Source: Ovoidimarina sediminis
GTDB lineage: Bacteria > Pseudomonadota > Alphaproteobacteria > Rhodobacterales > Rhodobacteraceae
Reading direction: 5' to 3'
Length of the DNA: 64,000 bases
Assembly: GCF_032586175.1 (NCBI RefSeq)
Contig: NZ_JAWHTE010000023.1
Span: 1-64,000, forward strand
The translations under genes and the position numbers were made by a program. Each line of letters opens with the position of its first letter. Positions within the stretch are counted from its first letter, which is position 1. Below are positions 57,071 to 64,000 of this stretch, in pieces. The notes beneath the pieces are model-generated. The model was given only the letters and a program-made list of their open reading frames with translations. It ran no database searches and was not told where the DNA came from.

Positions 57071-57336
57071 GTGGGAAGGAACACCCTACCAGCACATCAT
57101 GGTACCCACCGGCGCACGTCCCTAGTAGCTGGAGCAACCGTTCCGAAAGACAGCCTTCTGTAGGGGAAATCTCGAGCTTGGCATCGGCTGATCGAGGAAA
57201 GATTATCGTCGGCCGCTGTGACGTTGTAGGGGCTGCAGGACTACCTGGCTCAATGTGGTGTCCGTTACTGGCGCGGCCAGTGTACTGCTTTGTTCGTGGC
57301 GACCAATCGGTCGCCACGTTCTCTAGCTTGCTTGAG
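57071..57336. other. Region without a recognisable gene, one hairpin
   Basis: I see no supported gene in these 266 bases. At 57296-57317 GTGGCGACC and GGTCGCCAC form a perfect 9-bp stem with a 4-base loop, 19 bases beyond the stop of the minus-strand GYD gene; it may act as its terminator although no T-run follows. Confidence 0.4.
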
Positions 57337-57663
57337 TCAGGGCGCTTTGTACGCTTTAGCGATCTCACCGGCTTTCTTCTGCATTTGGGTGAACTCATCC
57401 GACGTAAACGCGCGAACGGTCTTGAGACTACTGGCCGCACCGCTTGCCCCGGCAACGATAAGCGCCGCGATAAGATCGGTTGCATCATCGATCGCTACTT
57501 TCATCGAGAAGTCGTTGTCGCCCGTCGTTAGGTAGAAGGTTTCCAGTGTGCCGCCTGCGGCTTCGACCAATGCTCTGGTCGCAGCTTCACGATCACTGGG
57601 ATTTGCAAGCATCCCTTTCATTGCTGAAGATGTGTAGTTTCCGCTAATGATGTATCTCGGCAT
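57337..57663 (-). CDS. GYD-domain protein
   Basis: 108 residues, single alpha/beta GYD domain: RYIISGNYTSSAMKGM at the start and GGTLETFYLTTGDNDFSMKV in the middle. Small ferredoxin-like-fold proteins of this family are common and have no assigned reaction. ATG 57663 follows GGGAGGA. No membrane segment. It stands alone. Confidence 0.88.
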   Translation of the reverse strand: MPRYIISGNYTSSAMKGMLANPSDREAATRALVEAAGGTLETFYLTTGDNDFSMKVAIDDATDLIAALIVAGASGAASSLKTVRAFTSDEFTQMQKKAGEIAKAYKAP

Positions 57664-58154
57664 CGGGTCCTCCCTAGGGGCACCGCGAACTGGTTTGCCT
57701 GCTGGTACCGCACCGGCCGATCAAACCAACGGTTACCCATAGCAACCTTAACATATTTCCGGTCGCCATTCGCCGTCGATTGCATGCGAACCATTCAGGT
57801 CGCAGAGCTTCGATCAACCGGCCGCTTCGGGCTGATTGTGTTGAAGAATTCGGTGTCCCGTCTCGGAAGGTCGGATTGGCAGAACATCTTCCCGCGAATT
57901 TTCCTAATGGCAAACCACGTTTTCCATGAGGATGTATGCGAGAACAGAGTTCCAGATTCTCAACGCGAATTTCGAGTTGCAGAGTTTTTCAACACAATCG
58001 GCTCACAGCTTTCATCTGCACCAAACAGCCAGATTCGAGACTTCTCCCGGTGCGTCAGTGACCGCTCTGCGGGACCATGCAGCCATTCTAAGAAGGCGGG
58101 AGCGATGTCTACTCAACCTACCCCCGCCTATATTGGCGGGGGTGATCCACTGCT
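57664..58154. repeat. Gene-poor stretch with inverted repeats, possible MITE or IS scar
   Basis: GCTGATTGTGTTGAA (57831-57845) and TTCAACACAATCGGC (57988-58002) are inverted copies matching at 14 of 15 positions, about 140 bases apart. The stretch between them has no convincing gene. A second hairpin, CCCCCGCC/GGCGGGGG at 58121-58142, lies 12 bases after the cytochrome gene stop and may be its terminator. Confidence 0.4.
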
Positions 58155-58673
58155 CTACCAAGGCTTCTCACCCTGTGTCGCCCAAACGTCGATGAAGTTG
58201 TCCCGGTTGGGCATCTCCACCGTCGGCAGGGTTTTGGCGGTCATTGCCAAGCCCTCGTCTATGATGCCGTTTCGCGCAAGGATAAATGCAGCCAATGCGT
58301 AGACCTCGTCATCAGAGAGCGACTTTGGATCGTTGAGCGGCATCGCGCGCCGAATGTAGTCGAACAGTGTGGTCGCGTAGGGCCAGTGCTTGCCAACCGA
58401 CTTGGGCCAAAGCTCGTTTGGCCACACCGGCGGCATCACTGGGCCTTCCGTGCCGGTCTCGCCATGACAGCTTGTGCATTGAGCCGCATAAATTTCAGCC
58501 CCTTCAGCCGCGGTTCCACCCCCTTCAGGAAGACCCCGCCCGTCCGGCATGACATATGTTGCGTAGAACGGGATCTCGTTCGCTGATACCGGCTGCCCTA
58601 ATCCTGGTCCTTCAGCATGAACCGCTGTGGCGAACAGGAAAGTCAGTCCGACTGCAAACTTAAATGTAGACAT
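58155..58673 (-). CDS. Mono-heme cytochrome c, partner of the SoxC-like enzyme
   Basis: 172 residues. A Sec signal peptide ends near VHAEG (about 20). The heme motif CTSCH (C66, C69, H70) is followed by a possible axial Met in AMPLNDP. Start ATG 58673 lies inside the last codons of the SoxC-like gene (14-base overlap), so the two are translated together. It is much shorter than the two-domain SoxD of Paracoccus and more like the single-heme partner (SorB-like) of sulfite-oxidising enzymes. It would take electrons in the periplasm. Confidence 0.85.
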   Translation of the reverse strand: MSTFKFAVGLTFLFATAVHAEGPGLGQPVSANEIPFYATYVMPDGRGLPEGGGTAAEGAEIYAAQCTSCHGETGTEGPVMPPVWPNELWPKSVGKHWPYATTLFDYIRRAMPLNDPKSLSDDEVYALAAFILARNGIIDEGLAMTAKTLPTVEMPNRDNFIDVWATQGEKPW

Positions 58674-59952
58674 TCTGGACCGCTCCTTCTGCCGTAATTT
58701 GCCAAGGTTGAATGGCGTTGTAGTGGAGAAAGTTCGACGGATGGTATCTCGCCTTCCATTCTGACCGAGCCGGCTGCACGGCGCCCGTCTCATCTGTTGC
58801 CCGGCTCATAAGAACCAGCGGTGAACCATCCCAGCGCCAAGGTAGACGAAACCGAGTCAGTGCGCGCGAGCGAACCGGTCCCTCGAGAGCTGCTTCAGCC
58901 CACGATTGTCCGCCATCGGCGGAGACCTCTACGCGGTCCACTCTGCCAGCCCCAGACCACGCGAGCCCGGAGATCTCGTAGAAGCCGGGCCCAGTCATCG
59001 TCATGGTGGCGGAAGGATGGGTGATGAATGACTTCACGCCGAGCGCGAATGTAAACTTAACCGATGATCCGTCGGCAAGGATCTCAGTGTATTCGCCCGA
59101 CTCGTGCTTTGTGTAGGCGGGCGCGTCCGTTACCCAAAGGCTGGTAAGCCATTTGACATTCATGTTCCCTTCGAACCCGGGCAGAAGCAGACGCATTGGA
59201 TAGCCCTGCTCGGGTCGTATCCGCTCGCCATTTTGGTAAAGCGCTAAGATCCCATCTTCCATGATCTTCTCGATCGGGATCGATCTAGCGAGAGCTGGCC
59301 CGTCGCTGCCGACGGCAACCACCCATTTGCCCTCCGGATTCACGCCCGCCTCGTCCATCAGCACCGACAGCGGAACGCCCGTCCACTCGGAATTGGACAA
59401 GAGACCGTGAAGCATGTCGCATCCTGCTTGCATGGGTTCGGGCATGATCGCGTTGAAGAGGCTGTTGCCCGCGCATTCCAGGAAATGTGTCGCCGTGACC
59501 ATTGGATAGCGTTCAAGCGCATTCAGATCGAACTTCAATGGGTAATCAACAAGGCCATGTATCATCAGCCGGTGGCGCGCTGGGTCTACATCCGGCCTCC
59601 CTCCATGATGAACCTCAAAGTGAAGTCCGCTCGGCGTAATAGTGCCCCGGAGGCGATGGTGCGGCGTCCCTGAGAGACTGAATGCGGCCGCCACGTCCTG
59701 CCACGGTTCGATGATGGCCCTCTGGATCTGGGCCTCGGACTCTGCCGGCATCCCATAGCCTCGAGCGCGCTCGCCCGACACCGTAACCCATTCGGGAATG
59801 TCGGCCTCCGCCGCTGCCCGCGTGGGCGCCGTCAAACTGGCTGCAATAGCCCCTGTTCCAACCAATGTACTTTTCAGAAGGAGGCGCCTGCTAAGCAGAC
59901 CACCACCTGCAACAAACTCGAGACCTCCACTGTCACTTGTAATCTGTGTCAT
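58660..59952 (-). CDS. SoxC-like molybdopterin sulfite/sulfane dehydrogenase
   Basis: 430 residues. The N-terminus carries a Tat signal (LLSRRLLLKS). The oxidoreductase molybdopterin-binding domain has the Mo-ligand Cys C160 in HFLECAGNS; the C-terminal dimerisation (Mo-co) domain has GLAWSGAGRVDRVEVSADGG. This matches SoxC and the sulfite oxidase group. Start ATG 59952 follows GAGG. The gene is paired only with the mono-heme cytochrome; soxAXYZB are not in the window, so it may serve as a stand-alone sulfite dehydrogenase. Confidence 0.87.
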   Translation of the reverse strand: MTQITSDSGGLEFVAGGGLLSRRLLLKSTLVGTGAIAASLTAPTRAAAEADIPEWVTVSGERARGYGMPAESEAQIQRAIIEPWQDVAAAFSLSGTPHHRLRGTITPSGLHFEVHHGGRPDVDPARHRLMIHGLVDYPLKFDLNALERYPMVTATHFLECAGNSLFNAIMPEPMQAGCDMLHGLLSNSEWTGVPLSVLMDEAGVNPEGKWVVAVGSDGPALARSIPIEKIMEDGILALYQNGERIRPEQGYPMRLLLPGFEGNMNVKWLTSLWVTDAPAYTKHESGEYTEILADGSSVKFTFALGVKSFITHPSATMTMTGPGFYEISGLAWSGAGRVDRVEVSADGGQSWAEAALEGPVRSRALTRFRLPWRWDGSPLVLMSRATDETGAVQPARSEWKARYHPSNFLHYNAIQPWQITAEGAVQNVYI

Positions 59953-60118
59953 TAGACTGGCCCTCAAATATTGCTTGCTTGAACTGCTCGCATAGGGCCT
60001 CGATCACGATCTCTTCGATCGCTTGAGAGCAGCATAGCACAGATCGCTTTGTTGTGGGAGCGCGCGACTTCGCTGATCGCAAGTCCAAAGCCGACACGCC
60101 AAAAACGGGCCCCAGACT

Positions 60119-60688
60119 CTAGTTCGGGCTGCGTGCTCTTTGAGCTGTTGACAGGCGAGCAAAAACTTCATCACGCGCGTCAACAAAGGTGCGGCACTTC
60201 AGGGAAACCACGTGAGTGGAAAGCCCGCCTACGTGTGTCCGAACAAGGTGACCGGACCATTCTTTCCCGCCGCATTGGTTCTTGAGAAACAATTGATCAC
60301 TACCTTTGTAGTTCATCCGATGCTGCCCAAAGGTAGCCTCGCTGTACGGCGCTCTAAACTCCGCGATGTTTGTCACTTGAGAGATGCTGCTGAAACTCTT
60401 CATTGGAAACGTCTCATTGATCAGAACGTTTCGGTTGGCGGTCTCACGCAGATGGATCGTTAATCCTAGTGCATCATCGACCCCGTATTCGAAGTCGAAC
60501 TCAGTTCCCTTAAGGAAGCTTTCATTCGGGCGGGAAGCAGGTTCTGGATGGGTTCCGTCTTCTGAGATGATCCTGCTGCCGACGACTTCACAGATCATGC
60601 GACCCCACGCCACGTCGTCGTTCGCGTTTGCAGGCATCGTTGTCTCAAGAAGAAATGGCAGCACCACAAGTACATAACGCAGAGCCAT
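60119..60688 (-). CDS. Hypothetical secreted protein
   Basis: 189 residues, start ATG 60688 after GGGGAGG. Probable signal peptide MALRYVLVVLPFLLETTMPANA. The mature part has two Cys residues (near MICEVV and SLKCRTF, with QCGGKEW between) that could form a disulfide. No family recognised. It lies 167 bases before the SoxC-like gene in the same direction, but no functional link is evident. Confidence 0.6.
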   Translation of the reverse strand: MALRYVLVVLPFLLETTMPANANDDVAWGRMICEVVGSRIISEDGTHPEPASRPNESFLKGTEFDFEYGVDDALGLTIHLRETANRNVLINETFPMKSFSSISQVTNIAEFRAPYSEATFGQHRMNYKGSDQLFLKNQCGGKEWSGHLVRTHVGGLSTHVVSLKCRTFVDARDEVFARLSTAQRARSPN

Positions 60689-60993
60689 TGAAGCCTCCCC
60701 GAATGACTGGATACCAATCTCTATATCACGCAACCACGCCTTCGAGAAATCTCGCGACCAAACGACCTCACGGTCCGGTCGGGGGGCGCTCAACATAGGG
60801 CTCATTGTCCAGCCGGGCCCAACGCAAACGTCTGAGTGATTGATCGAGGCGACTGCTCAGCTGTCCTTAGCGGTCATCCGTGGCGGCCGGAAAAAGGTTT
60901 CTGCTACGAACGACTACTCCGGCAGACAGCAGACAATCCCCAAATCTAGCTCGATGCCCGAGAGGCGGACAAAGCCGCCGCCGCTCCCCATGG
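60689..60993. other. Intergenic, no gene supported
   Basis: About 305 bases between two minus-strand genes. Short open frames exist on both strands but have no ribosome site or family features. Promoter elements for the secreted-protein gene are expected here but not clearly visible. Confidence 0.4.
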
Positions 60994-61218
60994 TCAAAGC
61001 CTTGAGGGATAGAACCGCATCATAGTTTCATAGTCGAATTCATGCTGGAAAGCCTCAGGGTGCGCCTCCATCATCTCCCGGACTAAAGCCCGTCCTGCGC
61101 GGCGCTCGTCTTCAGAAACCTCTGTATCCGCAGGCGGGACTCTCAAGCGTGAGAAGAACGAGGCCAAACGCTCAGAGATCTTCCAGTTTGGGCGGGGGAT
61201 GATTTCGACAACGCTCAT
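60994..61218 (-). CDS. Small conserved-looking protein
   Basis: 74 residues from ATG 61218, with GCCGAAAGAA before it. It is charged and helical (EVSEDERRAGRALVREMMEA, then QHEFDYETMMRFYPSRL). It is divergent from the LysR regulator starting at 61310, so a regulator-target relation is possible. The family is not known to me. Coding character is supported by codon bias, not by homology. Confidence 0.5.
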   Translation of the reverse strand: MSVVEIIPRPNWKISERLASFFSRLRVPPADTEVSEDERRAGRALVREMMEAHPEAFQHEFDYETMMRFYPSRL

Positions 61219-61309
61219 TTCTTTCGGCTCCAGGACGTTCTGATGCTTCAAGCTTAGTTGCGTCGCGTCAATGCTTGTATCGCCTGATATATCGTGCTGC
61301 TCTACAGAA

Positions 61310-62197
61310 ATGCATAGCGGCCTAAGAAACTGGTCCAATGTTCGCATCTTTCTCGCTGTGTTCAGACACGGCTCAACGCTGGCTGCGTCAGAGGAACTAG
61401 GAATGGCCCAGCCAACTGTTTCGAGACGGATTGACGCCCTTGAAGCTGAGGTCGGGCTGCCTCTATTTGTCCGGGACACGCGCGGATTTAAGCCGACTGA
61501 CTTTGCCAGGTCTCTCCTGCCTCTGGCAGAAGAAATGGAACAGGTGGCGGAGAAGTTTCAGAAAAAGACAAGCGAGTTGGGTAAGCCAAGGACCATTCGG
61601 ATTACGGCGCCTGGGAGCTTCTCAGACCCAGTAATGGACATCTTCAGCGAGTTCTCGGCCAAGAACCCCGATGTCGATTTCGAGTTCATCCACAGTTACA
61701 AGGTGCTTGATCTGACCTCTGGCGAAGCGGATATTGCCATCCGCCTGACGAAAGATGAGCCTGATCAAAACCTTATCTGCCGGAAAATCCGCGTTGCGAA
61801 ATGGGCGATTTTTGGTGGGAAATCCTACGCCGAGAAATTCGGGCTTCCAAAATCCGAAGCAGACCTGAAACACCACCGCTTTGTCACGTTTCAGAATGTG
61901 AACGTACCGGACTATATTCACCGATGGTTAATCGAACGGGTCAATCCGGAGCAGATCGTTGCGTCGTATCAGGATGCCGACCTTGTGAAAGCAGCAGTAA
62001 GGTCGGGGCAGGGGTTGGGAATTGTGAACCTCAGGCATGCGCGACACGATGAAGCCCTTATTCGCTGCTTTGGCGACATTAAAGACGTGACACGCCAGCA
62101 CTTGCTGCTCATTTCGCCGGAAGCATACAGACGGCCTGAAGTAAAAGCCTTCAGCAAATTCTTCGCACCGCGCTACGCAGCGACGTTCAAGACGTAG
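61310..62197 (+). CDS. LysR-family regulator 2
   Basis: 295 residues from ATG 61310. HTH at the N-terminus: FLAVFRHGSTLAASEELGM then AQPTVSRRIDALEAE. The effector domain contains IRITAPGSFSDPVMDIF and a typical SGQGLGIVNLRH. It belongs to the GcvA/CrgA-like subgroup with short effector domains. It is divergent from the 74-residue protein. GC and codon use are lower than in the left 55 kb. Confidence 0.88.
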   Translation: MHSGLRNWSNVRIFLAVFRHGSTLAASEELGMAQPTVSRRIDALEAEVGLPLFVRDTRGFKPTDFARSLLPLAEEMEQVAEKFQKKTSELGKPRTIRITAPGSFSDPVMDIFSEFSAKNPDVDFEFIHSYKVLDLTSGEADIAIRLTKDEPDQNLICRKIRVAKWAIFGGKSYAEKFGLPKSEADLKHHRFVTFQNVNVPDYIHRWLIERVNPEQIVASYQDADLVKAAVRSGQGLGIVNLRHARHDEALIRCFGDIKDVTRQHLLLISPEAYRRPEVKAFSKFFAPRYAATFKT

Positions 62198-62213
62198 ACA
62201 AGGTCTCGGCAGA

Positions 62214-63353
62214 CTAGGTAGCCTGTCCAGGCTTTGATGAGCCCCAACCTATATCCGAATTGAGTTCCGTCAAAATCTCATCTGTGTGCTCACCCCGACG
62301 GCAAATGGAGGGCGGACTTCCAACTGATACATCCAAAAAGCGCGGCGCGGCTGCGGCTTGAAGCCCATTGCTTGTCATTTGCCACGTTTCACGCATTTGA
62401 TTGTGCGGATGCCGATACGCCTCTTCAGGGGAAAGAACCGGTGCTACGCATGTATCGCTCCCTGCGAAGAGCTGATCCCAATGGGACAGGTCTCCTCTGA
62501 GAAAGATATCTTCCAGTCGCTTGGATAGCCGTGGCCAAGCAGAGCGGTTGAACTGGTTGTCACTGAAATCGCGATCATCCGACAGCCCGAGACGCTCCAG
62601 AAATATCTGGTAGAACTTGGGCTCCAAGCATTGAACGCTCAGGAAGCGGTCATCCGCGCATCGGTATGTCCTAGACCAATGCGCTCCGACGAGTGGGTTC
62701 GACTGTGCAGGTACCCCGCGTCCTTCCGCCCCTTCGATCGACAGCAAGAGATTTTGAAGATGAGAGACACCGTCATAGATTGCTGCATCGACCACCGTAC
62801 CTTGACCGGTTCGCATCGCCATAAGTAGCCCCGACAACATACCAGCCACGAGATAGAGCGCTCCGCCGCCGATGTCGCCAAGTAATGTTGGTGGTGCAGA
62901 GGGTCTTTCGCCGGGTAATGCAGTAGCCCACAAAGCCCCGGCAAGCGAAATGTAATTAAGGTCATGTCCAGCTCGACTAGCGAGTGGTCCAGCTTGCCCC
63001 CACCCCGTCATCCGGCCGTAAACAAGGCGCGTGTTGGATTCGTGGCAATCCTTTGGGCCAAGTCCCAGCCGTTCCATTACCCCCGGTCGAAAGCCCTCGA
63101 TCAGACCATCGGCTCCGGAAACAAGCTGCATGAAGATCGCGCAATCCGCGCTGCTTTTCAGGTCCAGCGTGATAGAGCGTTTGCCCCTATCCGTGATCGG
63201 CAGCTCTTTTGTTCCTGGGGGCGGTTCTATTCTAGGGCGATGCACTACTATCACGTCTGCGCCGAGGTCACCCAGCATCATGGCCGCGAATGGCCCCGGG
63301 CCGATACCCTCCACCTCGAGAATGCGTGTTCCACGCAGCGGTAGCTCCGGCAT
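62214..63353 (-). CDS. CaiB/BaiF-family protein, alpha-methylacyl-CoA racemase type
   Basis: 379 residues. The N-terminal block EGIGPGPFAAMMLGDLGADV and the residues H130 (AGHDLNYISLAGAL) and D160 (LLGDIGGGALY), 30 apart as in alpha-methylacyl-CoA racemase (H126/D156 in the mycobacterial enzyme), point to AMACR and not to a CoA-transferase. It would invert the 2-methyl centre of branched acyl-CoAs. It is convergent with the LysR gene. Stands alone. Confidence 0.85.
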   Translation of the reverse strand: MPELPLRGTRILEVEGIGPGPFAAMMLGDLGADVIVVHRPRIEPPPGTKELPITDRGKRSITLDLKSSADCAIFMQLVSGADGLIEGFRPGVMERLGLGPKDCHESNTRLVYGRMTGWGQAGPLASRAGHDLNYISLAGALWATALPGERPSAPPTLLGDIGGGALYLVAGMLSGLLMAMRTGQGTVVDAAIYDGVSHLQNLLLSIEGAEGRGVPAQSNPLVGAHWSRTYRCADDRFLSVQCLEPKFYQIFLERLGLSDDRDFSDNQFNRSAWPRLSKRLEDIFLRGDLSHWDQLFAGSDTCVAPVLSPEEAYRHPHNQMRETWQMTSNGLQAAAAPRFLDVSVGSPPSICRRGEHTDEILTELNSDIGWGSSKPGQAT

Positions 63354-63692
63354 GCTCGCCTCCCTTCGTCGGCATGATCAGCACGCACCTTAGCATGGCA
63401 GGAAGCTGGGCAGCTCGGGTCTCAAATTTGAGGGCAGGACCCGGATATGGCGACTGCGAACGACTGCTTTGCCCGTCGCCGGACGCTTACCTATCTTGGG
63501 TCTATGACCGCTTAGCGGCCCAATCCGGCCATTTCCGATGTTGCCAGACGTTGCGGCGCAGCTTCACCAAACCGGCCATTCATGCGCCGTGCAGCATCTG
63601 TGACGCCTGCCTGGCTGGATCGCGGGACGGAGCGGCCATTCTGCATCTCACGTGGGTCAGCTTGAAAATCCGTTTGAGGCGAGCCTTTCGAC
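63354..63692. other. Intergenic stretch, no gene supported
   Basis: 340 bases with no supported gene. A perfect 12-bp palindrome CTCAAATTTGAG lies at 63421-63432, 68 bases upstream of the racemase-type gene, and could be an operator for it. Confidence 0.4.
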
Positions 63693-64000
63693 CTAGCTCT
63701 TTTCGATCAATCGGTAGACGTCAATCGCATCGCTCTTGCCCTTGAGGTTCATTGGCCCAATCCGCTGCATCTGAAACTGCTCGCCCACGCTGTCTTTAAC
63801 CGCACGGCTGACCAATACGATCGACTCGGCATCGCCATCGACCGTCTTGCCAAGTCCCTCTAGTCGCTGGGCCGTGTTCACGACATCGCCGATGACCGTG
63901 TAGTTGATCCGGTCGGGTGACCCGATGTCTCCGACGATCAGTTGACCGGAGTGAACCCCAATCCTGATGCGCACTGGAGGCAGACCCCGGGACGCCCGTT
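63693..64000 (-). CDS. Class III adenylate/guanylate cyclase, C-terminal part (cut by window end)
   Basis: The last 102 codons of a cyclase catalytic domain: PPVRIRIGVHSGQLIVGDIG and RINYTVIGDVVNTAQRLEGLG are the class III cyclase core, including the Asn/Arg-type catalytic region. The C-terminus ends NLKGKSDAIDVYRLIEKS. The N-terminal part (sensor or membrane domains) lies beyond position 64000, so its input is unknown. It would make cAMP or cGMP. Confidence 0.85.
   Translation of the reverse strand, partial: RASRGLPPVRIRIGVHSGQLIVGDIGSPDRINYTVIGDVVNTAQRLEGLGKTVDGDAESIVLVSRAVKDSVGEQFQMQRIGPMNLKGKSDAIDVYRLIEKS

Noticed and set aside
57784..58302. 172-codon plus-strand frame
   Set aside because: It has no ribosome site or family features, overlaps the end of the cytochrome gene on the other strand and spans the inverted repeats and a hairpin.
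60840..61025. Short plus-strand frame of 61 codons
   Set aside because: No start signal or motif, and it overlaps the small minus-strand gene.
1..64000. CRISPR arrays, tRNA, rRNA and riboswitches
   Set aside because: No spaced identical repeats, no cloverleaf ends or conserved rRNA segments, and no leader resembling a known riboswitch were seen in the gaps.

Overview
The window reads as an accessory, catabolism-rich stretch of a high-GC alphaproteobacterium, most likely a marine Rhodobacteraceae (Roseobacter-type) genome. The basis is gene content (TAXI-type TRAP transporter, phthalate-type Rieske oxygenase, betaine-type demethylases, DUF1326/DUF2182 pair, SoxC-like enzyme), strong third-position GC, and long GTGA/ATGA-coupled operons. 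I see no rRNA, tRNA or CRISPR array. Every functional call rests on protein sequence features read by eye; no database search was possible.

Layout. 1-105: transposase fragment running off the left edge. 0.18-12.1 kb: a phthalate-like aromatic acid cluster: TPP-dependent 2-oxoacid decarboxylase, MarR regulator, 4,5-dihydroxyphthalate-decarboxylase-like protein, Gfo/Idh/MocA dihydrodiol dehydrogenase, PDR-type reductase, Rieske oxygenase, aldehyde dehydrogenase and a TAXI TRAP transporter. Three near-identical palindromes (TTAGATATCTAA) sit on its promoters. 12.4-21.9 kb: an RpiR-controlled cluster with a quaternary-amine Rieske demethylase, CMD protein, dimethylglycine-dehydrogenase-like flavoprotein, zinc-free alcohol dehydrogenase, two different enolase-superfamily enzymes and a class III aminotransferase, suggesting betaine or N-methylated amino acid breakdown. 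22.2-26.7 kb: TetR with an alpha/beta-hydrolase-glycosyltransferase fusion, then DUF1326 and DUF2182. 26.7-29.4 kb: VOC protein, phenylacetate-CoA-ligase-like enzyme and citrate-synthase-like lyase. 29.5-32.8 kb: LysR, DoxX, DODA-type dioxygenase and glutathionyl-hydroquinone reductase. 32.8-38.0 kb: TetR divergent from membrane protein, acyl carrier protein, B12 radical SAM enzyme, UMF1-type exporter and PlsC-like acyltransferase, a possible undescribed lipid or acyl metabolite locus. 38.0-55.4 kb: an approximately 15-kb colinear run of M81 (MlrC-like) peptidase, alpha/beta hydrolase, two CocE/NonD hydrolases, a complete dipeptide-type ABC importer, two XRE-cupin regulators and an N-methylproline-demethylase-like flavoenzyme, with a third CocE/NonD hydrolase divergent from it.

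At 55.45 kb base and codon use change sharply. From there come mobC, a relaxase cut off by an IS3-type transposase remnant, a GYD protein, SoxC-like and cytochrome c genes, small proteins, a LysR regulator, an AMACR-type CaiB/BaiF protein and the C-terminal part of a class III adenylate cyclase running off the right edge. Mobile-element debris on both sides of 0.1-55.4 kb suggests an acquired or plasmid-derived catabolic island.

The best candidates for an undescribed system are (i) the 38-55 kb import-hydrolyse-demethylate operon, (ii) the ACP/B12-radical-SAM/acyltransferase/exporter operon with its tandem operator, and (iii) the aromatic-acid regulon, in which a TPP decarboxylase and an aldehyde dehydrogenase appear to feed a phthalate-type ring-cleavage-preparing pathway.
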